Source: JAAFHS01 sp031396505 (GTDB taxonomy: Bacteria; Pseudomonadota; Alphaproteobacteria; Rhodobacterales; Rhodobacteraceae). Taken from it: 21,549 bases of DNA. Shown in pieces: positions 14,727 to 21,549 of this stretch. Positions within the stretch are counted from its first letter, which is position 1. Each line of letters opens with the position of its first letter. The notes under the pieces were generated by a model. It did not search any database. It saw only the letters and a program-made list of their open reading frames with translations, and was not told the DNA's origin. The position numbers and the translations under genes are program-made. The stretch covers positions 1-21,549 of the forward strand of contig JANNKX010000356.1 in assembly GCA_031396505.1 (NCBI GenBank). Reading direction: 5' to 3'.

Positions 14727-14830
14727 CAGCCAGCACTGGGAACGACATGCGCGTCGGCTCCCTCCATTCCCGACACGGGTGCCTGATTGGGCCCGCCTTC
14801 GGAACATCGCCTGACTGAAAGGGATTAGAC

Positions 14831-16738
14831 ATGGCTAAAGTCATCGGTATCGACCTTGGAACCACCAACTCCTGCGTCGCCATCATGGATGGTGCGCAAC
14901 CCCGCGTGATAGAGAACGCCGAAGGCGCACGCACCACGCCGTCAATCGTCGGCTTTACGGAAACGGAACGTCTTGTCGGGCAGGCCGCCAAACGGCAGGC
15001 CGTGACCAACCCCACCAACACCGTCTTTGCCGTGAAACGCCTGATCGGGCGCCGGATGGACGATGCCCATATCGCCAAAGACAAGAAAAACCTGCCCTAC
15101 ACGCTGGTCAACGGTGGCAACGGTGATGCCTGGGTCGAAGTGCGCGGCGAGAAATATTCGCCCAGCCAAATCTCGGCCGTCATCCTGCAAAAGATGAAAG
15201 AAACCGCCGAAGCCTATCTTGGCGAAACCGTGACACAGGCCGTGATCACCGTCCCCGCCTATTTCAACGATGCCCAGCGTCAGGCAACCAAGGACGCAGG
15301 CCGCATTGCCGGCCTTGAGGTGCTGCGCATCATCAACGAACCCACCGCCGCCGCCCTCGCCTATGGCCTCGACAAGAAAGACACCCGCACGATCGCCGTC
15401 TACGACCTTGGCGGCGGGACGTTCGACATCACCATCCTTGAAATTGACGATGGCCTGTTCGAGGTGAAATCCACCAACGGCGACACCTTCCTTGGTGGCG
15501 AAGATTTCGACATGCGCATCGTCAATTACCTTGCCGATGAATTCAAGAAAGAACACGGCGTTGATCTGACGCTGGACAAGATGGCTCTGCAGCGCCTGAA
15601 AGAGGCCGCTGAAAAAGCCAAGATCGAACTGTCCTCGGCCAACCAGACCGAAATCAACCAACCCTTCATCAGCATGGACCGCAATACGGGACAGCCGTTG
15701 CACCTTGTCGTCAAGATGACGCGCGCCAAGCTGGAAAGTCTTGTGTCCGACCTGATCAAGGCGTCGATCAAGCCGTGCCAGGCCGCGCTGAAGGATGCAG
15801 GCCTGTCGATTGGCGACATTGACGAAGTGGTGCTTGTCGGCGGCATGACCCGGATGCCAAAGGTGATGGAAGAGGTCACCAAATTCTTTGGCAAAGAACC
15901 CCACAAGGGCGTCAACCCGGATGAAGTGGTCGCCCTTGGTGCCGCCATTCAGGCCGGTGTTCTGCAGGGCGACGTCAAGGATGTTGTGCTGCTCGACGTG
16001 ACCCCTCTGTCGCTGGGCATCGAAACGCTGGGTGGCGTGTTCACCCGCCTGATTGATCGCAACACGACGATCCCAACCAAGAAATCGCAAATCTTCTCGA
16101 CCGCCGAAGACAACCAGAACGCCGTCACCATCCGCGTGTTTCAGGGCGAACGCGAAATGGCCGCCGACAACAAGATGCTGGGTCAGTTCAACCTTGAACA
16201 TATTCCACCATCCCCGCGCGGCATGCCCCAGATCGAAGTGACCTTCGATATCGACGCCAACGGCATCGTATCCGTTGGTGCCAAGGACAAGGGCACCGGC
16301 AAGGCGCAGCAGATCACCATTCAGGCCTCGGGTGGTCTGTCCGATGAAGACATCGAAAAGATGGTCCGCGATGCCGAAGCCAACGCTGAAGGCGACAAGG
16401 CCCGCCGCGAACTGGTCGAGGCGAAAAATCAGGCCGAAAGCCTGCTGCATTCGACCAAGAAGTCGATCGAAGAACATGGCGAAAAGGTTGATCCGTCGAC
16501 GGTCGAGGCGATTGAACTTGCCATGTCTGCCCTTGAAGACACGTTGAAATCCGATGATGCGGGCAAGATCAAAGGCGGCATCCAGAACGTCACCGAAGCC
16601 GCCATGCGCCTTGGCGAGGCGATTTACAAAGCCTCGGCTGCCGAAGGCGGCGGTGATGACGGTGACAACCCACGCGACGTTGACGATGATATCGTCGATG
16701 CCGATTTCGAAGACCTTGGCGAAAAGAAGCGGAAGTAA
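14831..16738 (+). CDS. dnaK: Hsp70 chaperone DnaK
   Basis: ATP-driven cytoplasmic chaperone working with DnaJ and GrpE. The nucleotide-binding domain (about 1-385) has IDLGTTNSCVA at 6-16, VPAYFNDAQRQATKDAG, the phosphate-2 loop VYDLGGGTFDIT and VVLVGGMTRMPKV. The linker VLLDVTPLSLGIETLGG leads to the substrate-binding domain, and the lid ends in an acidic tail with the motif DADFEDL near the C-terminus. At 635 residues it is full length and undamaged. AAAGGGA lies seven bases before the ATG. dnaJ follows after 72 bases containing a hairpin, giving the usual dnaK-dnaJ order. grpE is not in the window. Confidence 0.98.
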   Translation: MAKVIGIDLGTTNSCVAIMDGAQPRVIENAEGARTTPSIVGFTETERLVGQAAKRQAVTNPTNTVFAVKRLIGRRMDDAHIAKDKKNLPYTLVNGGNGDAWVEVRGEKYSPSQISAVILQKMKETAEAYLGETVTQAVITVPAYFNDAQRQATKDAGRIAGLEVLRIINEPTAAALAYGLDKKDTRTIAVYDLGGGTFDITILEIDDGLFEVKSTNGDTFLGGEDFDMRIVNYLADEFKKEHGVDLTLDKMALQRLKEAAEKAKIELSSANQTEINQPFISMDRNTGQPLHLVVKMTRAKLESLVSDLIKASIKPCQAALKDAGLSIGDIDEVVLVGGMTRMPKVMEEVTKFFGKEPHKGVNPDEVVALGAAIQAGVLQGDVKDVVLLDVTPLSLGIETLGGVFTRLIDRNTTIPTKKSQIFSTAEDNQNAVTIRVFQGEREMAADNKMLGQFNLEHIPPSPRGMPQIEVTFDIDANGIVSVGAKDKGTGKAQQITIQASGGLSDEDIEKMVRDAEANAEGDKARRELVEAKNQAESLLHSTKKSIEEHGEKVDPSTVEAIELAMSALEDTLKSDDAGKIKGGIQNVTEAAMRLGEAIYKASAAEGGGDDGDNPRDVDDDIVDADFEDLGEKKRK

Positions 16739-16758
16739 CACCGCTGAACTGGGTCAAA

Positions 16759-16784
16759 GGGGCGGCCTTGAAAAGGGTCGCCCC
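16759..16784 (+). terminator. dnaK-dnaJ intercistronic hairpin (attenuator or RNA-stability stem)
   Basis: Arms GGGGCGGCC (16759-16767) and GGTCGCCCC (16776-16784) pair over nine base pairs with one G-U, loop TTGAAAAG. Only three T residues follow (16791-16793), so it is more likely a partial terminator or a 3' stabilising stem that keeps DnaK above DnaJ. Confidence 0.5.
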
Positions 16785-16810
16785 GCCCGGTTTCTGATGT
16801 AAGGTTTGCC

Positions 16811-17959
16811 ATGGCAAAGCGTGATTTTTACGACATTCTTGGTGTGGCTCGCGGTGCATCAGCCGATGAGCTGAAAAAGGCGTACCGCGCCAAAGCCAAA
16901 GAATTGCACCCCGACCGCAACACCAGCGATCCCAACGCCGAAGCCCAGTTCAAAGAAGTGAACGAGGCCTATGACGTTCTGAAAGACGACAACAAGAAGG
17001 CCGCCTATGACCGTTATGGTCATGCCGCGTTCGAAGGTGGCAATGGTGGCGGCCAACGCGGCGGGTTTCAGCAAGGCGATTTCGCCTCATCCTTTTCGGA
17101 CGTGTTCGAAGACCTGTTTGGCGATTTCATGGGCGGGCGCGGCGGGCAGGGCGCACAGGGGCGTTCGCGGGCACAACGCGGGTCCGATCTGCGCTATAAC
17201 CTGCGTGTCAGTCTCGAAGAGGCCCATCAGGGCATCCAGAAAACCATCAATGTTCCGTCATCGCAAACCTGCGACATTTGTCGTGGGTCCGGTGCCGAAG
17301 GTGGCGCCGAACCTGTCACCTGCCCCACCTGTTCCGGCATGGGCAAGGTCCGCGCGCAGCAGGGCTTTTTCACCGTCGAACGCACCTGCCCCACCTGCAA
17401 CGGCATGGGTCAGATCATCAAGAACCCCTGCCGAAATTGCGGTGGCCAGGGCCGCGTCGAAAAAGAACGCGCGCTGTCAGTGAACATACCCCAAGGCGTT
17501 GAAACCGGCACACGCATCCGCCTTGCTGGCGAAGGCGAGGCTGGCCTGCGCGGCGGCCCGCAGGGCGACCTTTACATCTTCATCGAGGTCAAGGACCACG
17601 CGATCTTCCAACGCGACGGCGTGCATCTGTTCTGCCGCGTGCCCGTCAGCATGGGCACCGCCGCTTTGGGCGGCGAGGTCGAGGTGCCCACGATCGACGG
17701 CGGCATGTCCCGCGTCAAAGTTCCCGCTGGTGCGCAAACCGGCAAGCAGATGCGCCTGCGTGCCAAAGGCATGCCGGCCCTGCGCGGTGGTGGCGTTGGC
17801 GACATGCTGATCGAGCTTGCCGTTGAAACGCCCGTCAACCTGACCGCCCGTCAAAAGGAGTTGCTGCGCGAGTTCGAAAAGCTGTCATCCGAAAATAACC
17901 CTGAAAGCTCCAGCTTCTTTTCAAAGGTCAAAGGGTTTTGGGACGGCATGAAAAACTAG
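16811..17959 (+). CDS. dnaJ: Hsp40 co-chaperone DnaJ
   Basis: Delivers substrates to DnaK and stimulates its ATPase. The J domain (1-70) carries HPD at 33-35. A glycine/phenylalanine-rich region follows (about 75-120), then four zinc-binding repeats: CDICRGSG, CPTCSGMG, CPTCNGMG and CRNCGGQG. The C-terminal substrate-binding domains contain VNIPQGVETGTRIRLAGEGE and VKVPAGAQTGKQMRLRAKG-type segments. It has 382 residues, the full type A length. The start has TAAGG before the ATG. The TAG stop overlaps by three bases the stop of a possible small gene on the other strand. Confidence 0.98.
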   Translation: MAKRDFYDILGVARGASADELKKAYRAKAKELHPDRNTSDPNAEAQFKEVNEAYDVLKDDNKKAAYDRYGHAAFEGGNGGGQRGGFQQGDFASSFSDVFEDLFGDFMGGRGGQGAQGRSRAQRGSDLRYNLRVSLEEAHQGIQKTINVPSSQTCDICRGSGAEGGAEPVTCPTCSGMGKVRAQQGFFTVERTCPTCNGMGQIIKNPCRNCGGQGRVEKERALSVNIPQGVETGTRIRLAGEGEAGLRGGPQGDLYIFIEVKDHAIFQRDGVHLFCRVPVSMGTAALGGEVEVPTIDGGMSRVKVPAGAQTGKQMRLRAKGMPALRGGGVGDMLIELAVETPVNLTARQKELLREFEKLSSENNPESSSFFSKVKGFWDGMKN

Positions 17960-18117
17960 GACTGTTTGCCCCGGCGCAGCCGCAAGGTGTTCAATTGTGC
18001 CTGCACGGCCACAACCTTCGAAATTTCGGCGGAAACCCGCCAAAGCCGCTGCCCAAACAGCGATATCACGCTAGCGTCATCATAGTTGCGCTCTGCCGTC
18101 GGGCCTTGGCCTGACAT
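17956..18117 (-). CDS. possible small conserved hypothetical protein
   Basis: A 53-residue frame on the minus strand, starting MSGQGPTAERNYDDASV and ending NTLRLRRGKQS. It fills the gap between dnaJ and the next rightward gene and so does not overlap a stronger candidate. The middle (FGQRLWRVSAEISKVVAVQ) looks amphipathic and the end basic, a plausible protein rather than random low-complexity shadow, and its third positions are mostly G or C. The ATG at 18117 has only weak upstream purines; a GTG at 18150 extends the frame. I do not recognise a family. It converges with dnaJ, their stops overlapping. Without homology evidence it may be non-coding. Confidence 0.4.
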   Translation of the reverse strand: MSGQGPTAERNYDDASVISLFGQRLWRVSAEISKVVAVQAQLNTLRLRRGKQS

Positions 18118-18150
18118 GCGCGACCAGCTTGTAAATGATGGGGACACCAC

Positions 18151-18372
18151 ATGAAAAGAACTCTCTGCGTCACGATGGCGCTGCTGTTGGCCGCGTCGAC
18201 GCCGACATTCGCCCAGACGACCGACGCCGCCACAATCGAGGAACAGACCGCCGCATCATCTGCGCCCGGCATTGTGATCCCGATACTGACCTTTTTCCTG
18301 ATCGCCGCGGTGCTGGCCAGCGGCAGTGGCGGCGGCGGCGGTGGCGGATTGATAGAGACCATCGCAAAGTAA
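18151..18372 (+). CDS. small secreted or membrane peptide with polyglycine stretch
   Basis: 73 residues. A signal peptide covers about 1-22 (MKRTLCVTMALLLAASTPTFAQ, split here as basic start, hydrophobic core and TFAQ cleavage region). A short acidic segment follows, then a membrane-like segment PGIVIPILTFFLIAAVLASG, a run of seven glycines (GSGGGGGGGL) and a short tail. Rhodobacterales have similar tiny exported proteins of unknown function with a hydrophobic segment and Gly/Ser/Asp end. GGGG lies eight bases before the ATG. A hairpin 26 bases after the stop may end its transcript. It could insert in a membrane after cleavage; no function can be given. Confidence 0.7.
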   Translation: MKRTLCVTMALLLAASTPTFAQTTDAATIEEQTAASSAPGIVIPILTFFLIAAVLASGSGGGGGGGLIETIAK

Positions 18373-18398
18373 ACCACGCCCATCCGCACAACAGTGCT

Positions 18399-18420
18399 GG
18401 CCGTCGCCAAGGCGGCGGCC
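18399..18420 (+). terminator. GC-rich hairpin after the small peptide gene
   Basis: Arms GGCCGTCGCC (18399-18408) and GGCGGCGGCC (18411-18420) pair with one G-U, nine base pairs realistic around loop CAAG. No T-run follows, so it may terminate inefficiently or protect a 3' end. Confidence 0.4.
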
Positions 18421-18452
18421 AAGCGCACCTATAAACGTCAAACCAGACGGCG

Positions 18453-18467
18453 TTAACCAAACCTTCA
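18453..18467. promoter_or_regulatory. CtrA-like half-consensus site upstream of radC
   Basis: TTAA (18453-18456), seven bases CCAAACC, TTCA (18464-18467) differs by one base from the alphaproteobacterial CtrA site TTAA-N7-TTAA. It lies 24-38 bases before the radC ATG. A single near-match is weak evidence. Confidence 0.25.
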
Positions 18468-18490
18468 TCAATCCGCGCCCAGACTGCGGC

Positions 18491-19261
18491 ATGTCCCGCA
18501 ACCGAGCCTTTCACGAAGCCCCGCTTCCCCTGTTCACCTCTGACCGCGACGCGGATGAGGCGCATGGCGACGCGTTGCCAGGCCGTCTGCCCTCCTACAT
18601 CGCCGACCACCGTAAACGCCTGCGCACCCGGTTCATGGATGGCGGGGCCACTGCCATGCCCGACTATGAACTGCTTGAACTCCTGCTGTTTCGCGCGATT
18701 CCCCGGCAGGATGTCAAACCCCTTGCCCGTGCCCTGCTCGATACGTTCGGTGATTTCAACCGCGTCATCACCGCCCCCGCTACCCGCCTGATGGCCGTCA
18801 AGGGTGCAGGCGAAGCCGTTGTTCTTGAATTGAAAATTATTGAAGCTTCGGCGATGCGCATGATGCGTGCCCGCGTCATGCAGCGCCCTGTCCTGTCGTC
18901 ATGGGACGCCCTGCTCGACTATTGCCATACCGCCATGTCACATGCTGAAACCGAAACCTTCCGTGTGCTGTATCTTGACCGCAAGAATATTCTGATCGCC
19001 GATGAAGAACAGGCCCGCGGCACTGTTGATCACGTGCCCGTCTACCCGCGTGAGGTCGTCAAACGTGCCCTCGAACTGAACGCCAGCGCCTTTATTCTCG
19101 TGCATAACCACCCCTCGGGCGACCCCACCCCCTCGCAGGCCGATCTGGATATGACCGCGCAAATTCAGGATGCCGCACAGGTTCTGGGTCTGACCCTGCA
19201 TGACCATCTGATCATCGGTAAATCGCGCGAATTGTCGTTCAAGGCGCAGGGCTATCTTTAG
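18491..19261 (+). CDS. radC: RadC family JAB/MPN-domain protein
   Basis: 256 residues. An N-terminal helix-hairpin-helix-like region contains DYELLELLLFRAIPRQDVKPLA and AVKGAGEA; the C-terminal JAB/MPN+ domain has the full metal-site motif H205-x-H207-x7-S215-x2-D218 in HNHPSGDPTPSQAD. The family was named for a DNA-repair phenotype later assigned elsewhere; its molecular role is unsettled, with links to recombination. The ATG at 18491 has only a weak ribosome binding site; the first 30 residues are low in conservation, as in relatives. Its last 23 bases overlap the 3' end of the convergent gene on the other strand. Confidence 0.93.
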   Translation: MSRNRAFHEAPLPLFTSDRDADEAHGDALPGRLPSYIADHRKRLRTRFMDGGATAMPDYELLELLLFRAIPRQDVKPLARALLDTFGDFNRVITAPATRLMAVKGAGEAVVLELKIIEASAMRMMRARVMQRPVLSSWDALLDYCHTAMSHAETETFRVLYLDRKNILIADEEQARGTVDHVPVYPREVVKRALELNASAFILVHNHPSGDPTPSQADLDMTAQIQDAAQVLGLTLHDHLIIGKSRELSFKAQGYL

Positions 19262-20741
19262 CCATCAACCACACCTCAACCCGCCGGTTCAACCCACGCC
19301 CAAGGCTGGTGGTGTCACATGCAATCGGCAGCACTTCGCCAAAGCCCATTGCCCGTGGAATCTGCGCTGTCCCCAGATCGGGTGCCGCCTCGCGCAATGC
19401 ACCCAAAACGCCTTCGGCTCGTTCCGCTGACAGCGCAAGGTTTTCCCCCACATCCCCCGATCCATCCGAAAAGCCGACCAAAATCAACGATCTGTCGTCA
19501 TACTGCCCGGCCAACAGCAACGCCGCCAAATCCGCCAGGTTCTGTTGCGATGGCGCGTCCAGCGCGCTTGATCCATCCTGAAACCGAAAGGTCAGCGACA
19601 GCCGGTCCGCCCCGGCCATGACCGCAACCATCCCCCGCAAATCCGCCAGCGTCACATCCTCCCCCGCACCCAAGATCGCATTGGTCAACCGCGTGCCATC
19701 CGTCATCATCCGCTGTGACACCACACCCCGGTCAATATAGCCTGCCCCCGCAATCGCCGTTTGTGCTGCGGGAGTTGCCAGAAACGCGATGAATTCGCGC
19801 GCGATCAAGGGCAGGCGGCGGCGCGGCGTCAGCAGGTAAATCGGCAAGGACAAAGGATAATCCTCGGCCTTCACCGCCAACGCCGACGGTATCAGCGCAA
19901 AGCCGCAACTATCGTTCAACGGCAATCGCTGCGCTGCACCGATGGCAGATTGCACCGTGATCGCAAGGCCGTAAGGGTCCGCCGCCACCCCCGCTGCCAG
20001 CGATTCAAGGTCTGCATGCAGGATATCTCCGGTGATCGCCCGCCCCAACCGCGCCGCGATCGCGCGGGCCATATCCGTATCCGGCGCCATCGCATGCAGC
20101 GCAATCGGCATGTCCGGCCCGCCCAATCCTTGCCAGTTTGCAATCTCACCCGCCAGAACTGCCGCCAGATCGCGCGATGAAATCACCCGCGTCGGATTGT
20201 CATCCGCCATGATCGTAATCAGCGCATCCATCGCCAGCGCGCGGTTGCCGAAATCGGGGTCTGTCGTGGCGGCCACCGTGAATTCGGCCGCACCCGCTGC
20301 CATCGCAGCATGGGCCGCATCCGGCGACATGGCAGAAAAGCTGATGTTTGCCAGTATTTTGCCCGACACTGGTTCAAGCAAGGTCGCCGCATAATCGGCA
20401 TCGGTGCCCACGGCATAACCCAGCCTCCGCTGCGCCGCAAACGCCTGCCACAACACAGGCAACAGGGCCGCTCCGGGTTCCGGCGCACCCACAAACCGGA
20501 TCGTGGCCAGCGGCACGGTCAGGTCGGGGCAGCCCGGACCGTCGCAAATCACCCCTTCGGCATCCACCGTCAGCACGCCATAGCTGGTCTCGATGCGGTA
20601 AAATTCGCCGTCAAAGCCCTGCAGGGCCCCGTCCAGCCGGATGCCCCCTTCGCGTGCGGTCAGCGTGACATCCTGTGCCACGGCCCCCGTCGTCGTCACA
20701 AGTGCAACGATCATCGCCGCGCACCACGCCTTGGGGCCCAT
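19239..20741 (-). CDS. periplasmic phosphate-binding-like protein fused to OmpA C-terminal domain
   Basis: 500 residues. A signal peptide (about 1-22, ending AVAQ) precedes a small N-terminal segment (GFDGEFYRIETSYGVLTVD, then CDGPGCPD with two cysteines). A PstS-like type 2 periplasmic-binding fold (about 90-345) includes SSRDLAAVLAGEIANWQGLGG, typical of phosphate-binding proteins, and an EFIAFLATPAAQ closing helix. The C-terminal OmpA domain (about 385-495) has GFSDGSGD with D426, R441 in SAERAEG and NRRVEV at 485-490, the peptidoglycan-contact pattern. It is likely anchored to the cell wall and senses or binds a ligand; no transporter genes are adjacent. It lies 18 bases after the next gene upstream and converges with radC. 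Confidence 0.85.
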   Translation of the reverse strand: MGPKAWCAAMIVALVTTTGAVAQDVTLTAREGGIRLDGALQGFDGEFYRIETSYGVLTVDAEGVICDGPGCPDLTVPLATIRFVGAPEPGAALLPVLWQAFAAQRRLGYAVGTDADYAATLLEPVSGKILANISFSAMSPDAAHAAMAAGAAEFTVAATTDPDFGNRALAMDALITIMADDNPTRVISSRDLAAVLAGEIANWQGLGGPDMPIALHAMAPDTDMARAIAARLGRAITGDILHADLESLAAGVAADPYGLAITVQSAIGAAQRLPLNDSCGFALIPSALAVKAEDYPLSLPIYLLTPRRRLPLIAREFIAFLATPAAQTAIAGAGYIDRGVVSQRMMTDGTRLTNAILGAGEDVTLADLRGMVAVMAGADRLSLTFRFQDGSSALDAPSQQNLADLAALLLAGQYDDRSLILVGFSDGSGDVGENLALSAERAEGVLGALREAAPDLGTAQIPRAMGFGEVLPIACDTTSLGRGLNRRVEVWLMAKDSPAP

Positions 20742-20759
20742 GAAACCTCTGCTGCGGTT

Positions 20760-21549
20760 TTAGTTTGCAGCCGCGATTGTCAGGTCTGGAACAAGATTCT
20801 TCAACACCAGAATGTCGCCCACGCCGTCACAATCGGGCATTGCCAGCGTCAATTCCGCCAAATGCGCCTCGCCGGCAAGCGTGATGATCGTCTCCCCCGC
20901 AACCGTGCGCCCACAGGTGGCCTCTGTCACCGCAGCCTCGATCAGGACCTCGGCATTGGCAATGCCGCCGGACGGAAAGGTATAAACCTCGGCCAGCATC
21001 GGCAGCGCGACGGTCGGATCGCCCAGCAACGTCATATAGCCACCTGTTGGCGCAGCACCGGTCGTTGGCGTATGGGGCGCTGCGGCAGAAAGGTGCCCCG
21101 CGTCGCCATAGTCTGCGCCGCCTTCAAAGGCATGCACCTGAAACGTATCCTTGTCCTGCCATTGCACACCAAAGCGGCGCAGCGTGGCAAGGGCCGGAAT
21201 GCGCAAGGATTCGCTCACCGGGTCGGCATCCGCGACATAGGCCATGACTGACGCGTCAACCGCCAGCGCCGGAAGCGACAAAAACAGCGATCCCGCCGTA
21301 TCCGTCTGCCCCGTGATGGCCAGTCCTTCATGTTCGATCACGACGCGCGCATCCGGCGCGCAGGGGGCAACGATGCTGACCCCGATCATCGCTTGCGGGG
21401 CGGCGGCCACCTTCATCGTGATGGCGCAGGCCACCTCGGCCGTGTCTGTTGCCGCTGGCGTCGCCTGTATCAGGGTGGGCGCGGGCACTTCGGGTGACGA
21501 CGACGCCGGTGCCACGGCATCCGACGCGGCACCGCTGACGCTTGCCGCC
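20760..21549 (-). CDS. uncharacterised periplasmic-type protein (partial, N-terminus outside window)
   Basis: The frame is open to the window edge, so the start is missing; 262 complete codons are visible. The visible start is Ala/Ser/Pro-rich and low complexity, like a linker after a signal or membrane anchor. The rest contains AEVACAITMKVAAAPQAMIG, VIEHEGLAITGQTDTAGSLFL, QWQDKDTFQVHAFEGGADYG, EVYTFPSGG and the ending LVLKNLVPDLTIAAAN, with cysteine pairs that could form disulfides. Rhodobacterales homologues are sometimes labelled translocase, without a basis I can see. It is 18 bases upstream of the binding-protein/OmpA gene, so the two are probably co-transcribed and may act together at the envelope. 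Confidence 0.72.
   Translation of the reverse strand, partial: AASVSGAASDAVAPASSSPEVPAPTLIQATPAATDTAEVACAITMKVAAAPQAMIGVSIVAPCAPDARVVIEHEGLAITGQTDTAGSLFLSLPALAVDASVMAYVADADPVSESLRIPALATLRRFGVQWQDKDTFQVHAFEGGADYGDAGHLSAAAPHTPTTGAAPTGGYMTLLGDPTVALPMLAEVYTFPSGGIANAEVLIEAAVTEATCGRTVAGETIITLAGEAHLAELTLAMPDCDGVGDILVLKNLVPDLTIAAAN

Noticed and set aside
14942..16741. A 599-codon open frame on the strand opposite dnaK
   Set aside because: Long antisense frames are common opposite GC-rich, highly biased genes; dnaK is unmistakable and the antisense product has no recognisable domain.
1..21549. tRNA, rRNA, CRISPR array, insertion sequence, phage or toxin-antitoxin genes
   Set aside because: I looked for repeats with regular spacers, transposase motifs, tRNA-like cloverleafs and small paired genes and saw none I could support.

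Overview
The window looks like the chromosome of a Rhodobacterales alphaproteobacterium (Roseobacter/Rhodobacter relatives). Coding sequence is GC-rich. The order RNase D, kdsD, lptC, lptA, lptB, hpf, ptsN is familiar from that order. The two-domain NodH-like protein, the phosphate-binding/OmpA fusion and the small glycine-rich membrane peptide are also types I associate with it. This assignment rests on recognising protein families by eye, not on a search. No tRNA, rRNA, CRISPR array, insertion sequence or prophage gene is visible.

Left part (1-5400). A partial Tat-exported DUF3179 protein points left, divergent from a tight rightward cluster: a short RNase D, arabinose-5-phosphate isomerase (first step of Kdo synthesis), and LptC-LptA-LptB of the lipopolysaccharide export machine, joined by overlaps or an 8-base gap. 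After a 196-base gap come the long-form hibernation factor Hpf and the PTS-Ntr protein PtsN. The rpoN gene that many proteobacteria carry between lptB and hpf is absent here.

Middle (5401-13685). A convergent, AT-rich intergenic stretch holds a promoter-like sequence followed at once by a 9-bp inverted repeat. Beyond it lies a leftward block. Read in transcription order it is cysQ-kdsB (overlapping), then galU, two paralogous family-2 glycosyltransferases, a GT14-like glycosyltransferase with an uncharacterised C-terminal half, and a protein with two sulfotransferase-like modules in tandem. GalU makes UDP-glucose, KdsB-like makes a CMP-sugar, and CysQ could remove PAP, the by-product of sulfation. 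The simplest reading is a surface-glycan assembly and modification locus. The sugar, the acceptor and whether sulfation occurs are inference.

Right part (13686-21549). Divergent from cysQ is an ABC-2 polysaccharide-export permease without an ATPase next to it. Then comes dnaK-dnaJ with an intercistronic hairpin, a small secreted or membrane peptide, a possible small antisense-strand gene, and radC. radC converges and overlaps by 23 bases with a gene for a periplasmic phosphate-binding-like/OmpA fusion. Upstream of that gene, in the same leftward unit, is a periplasmic-type protein of unknown function cut by the window edge.

The best candidate for something undescribed is the glycan block 5722-10981, especially the tandem sulfotransferase-like protein and the bidomain glycosyltransferase. 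The promoter/operator-like element at 5561-5612 comes next.
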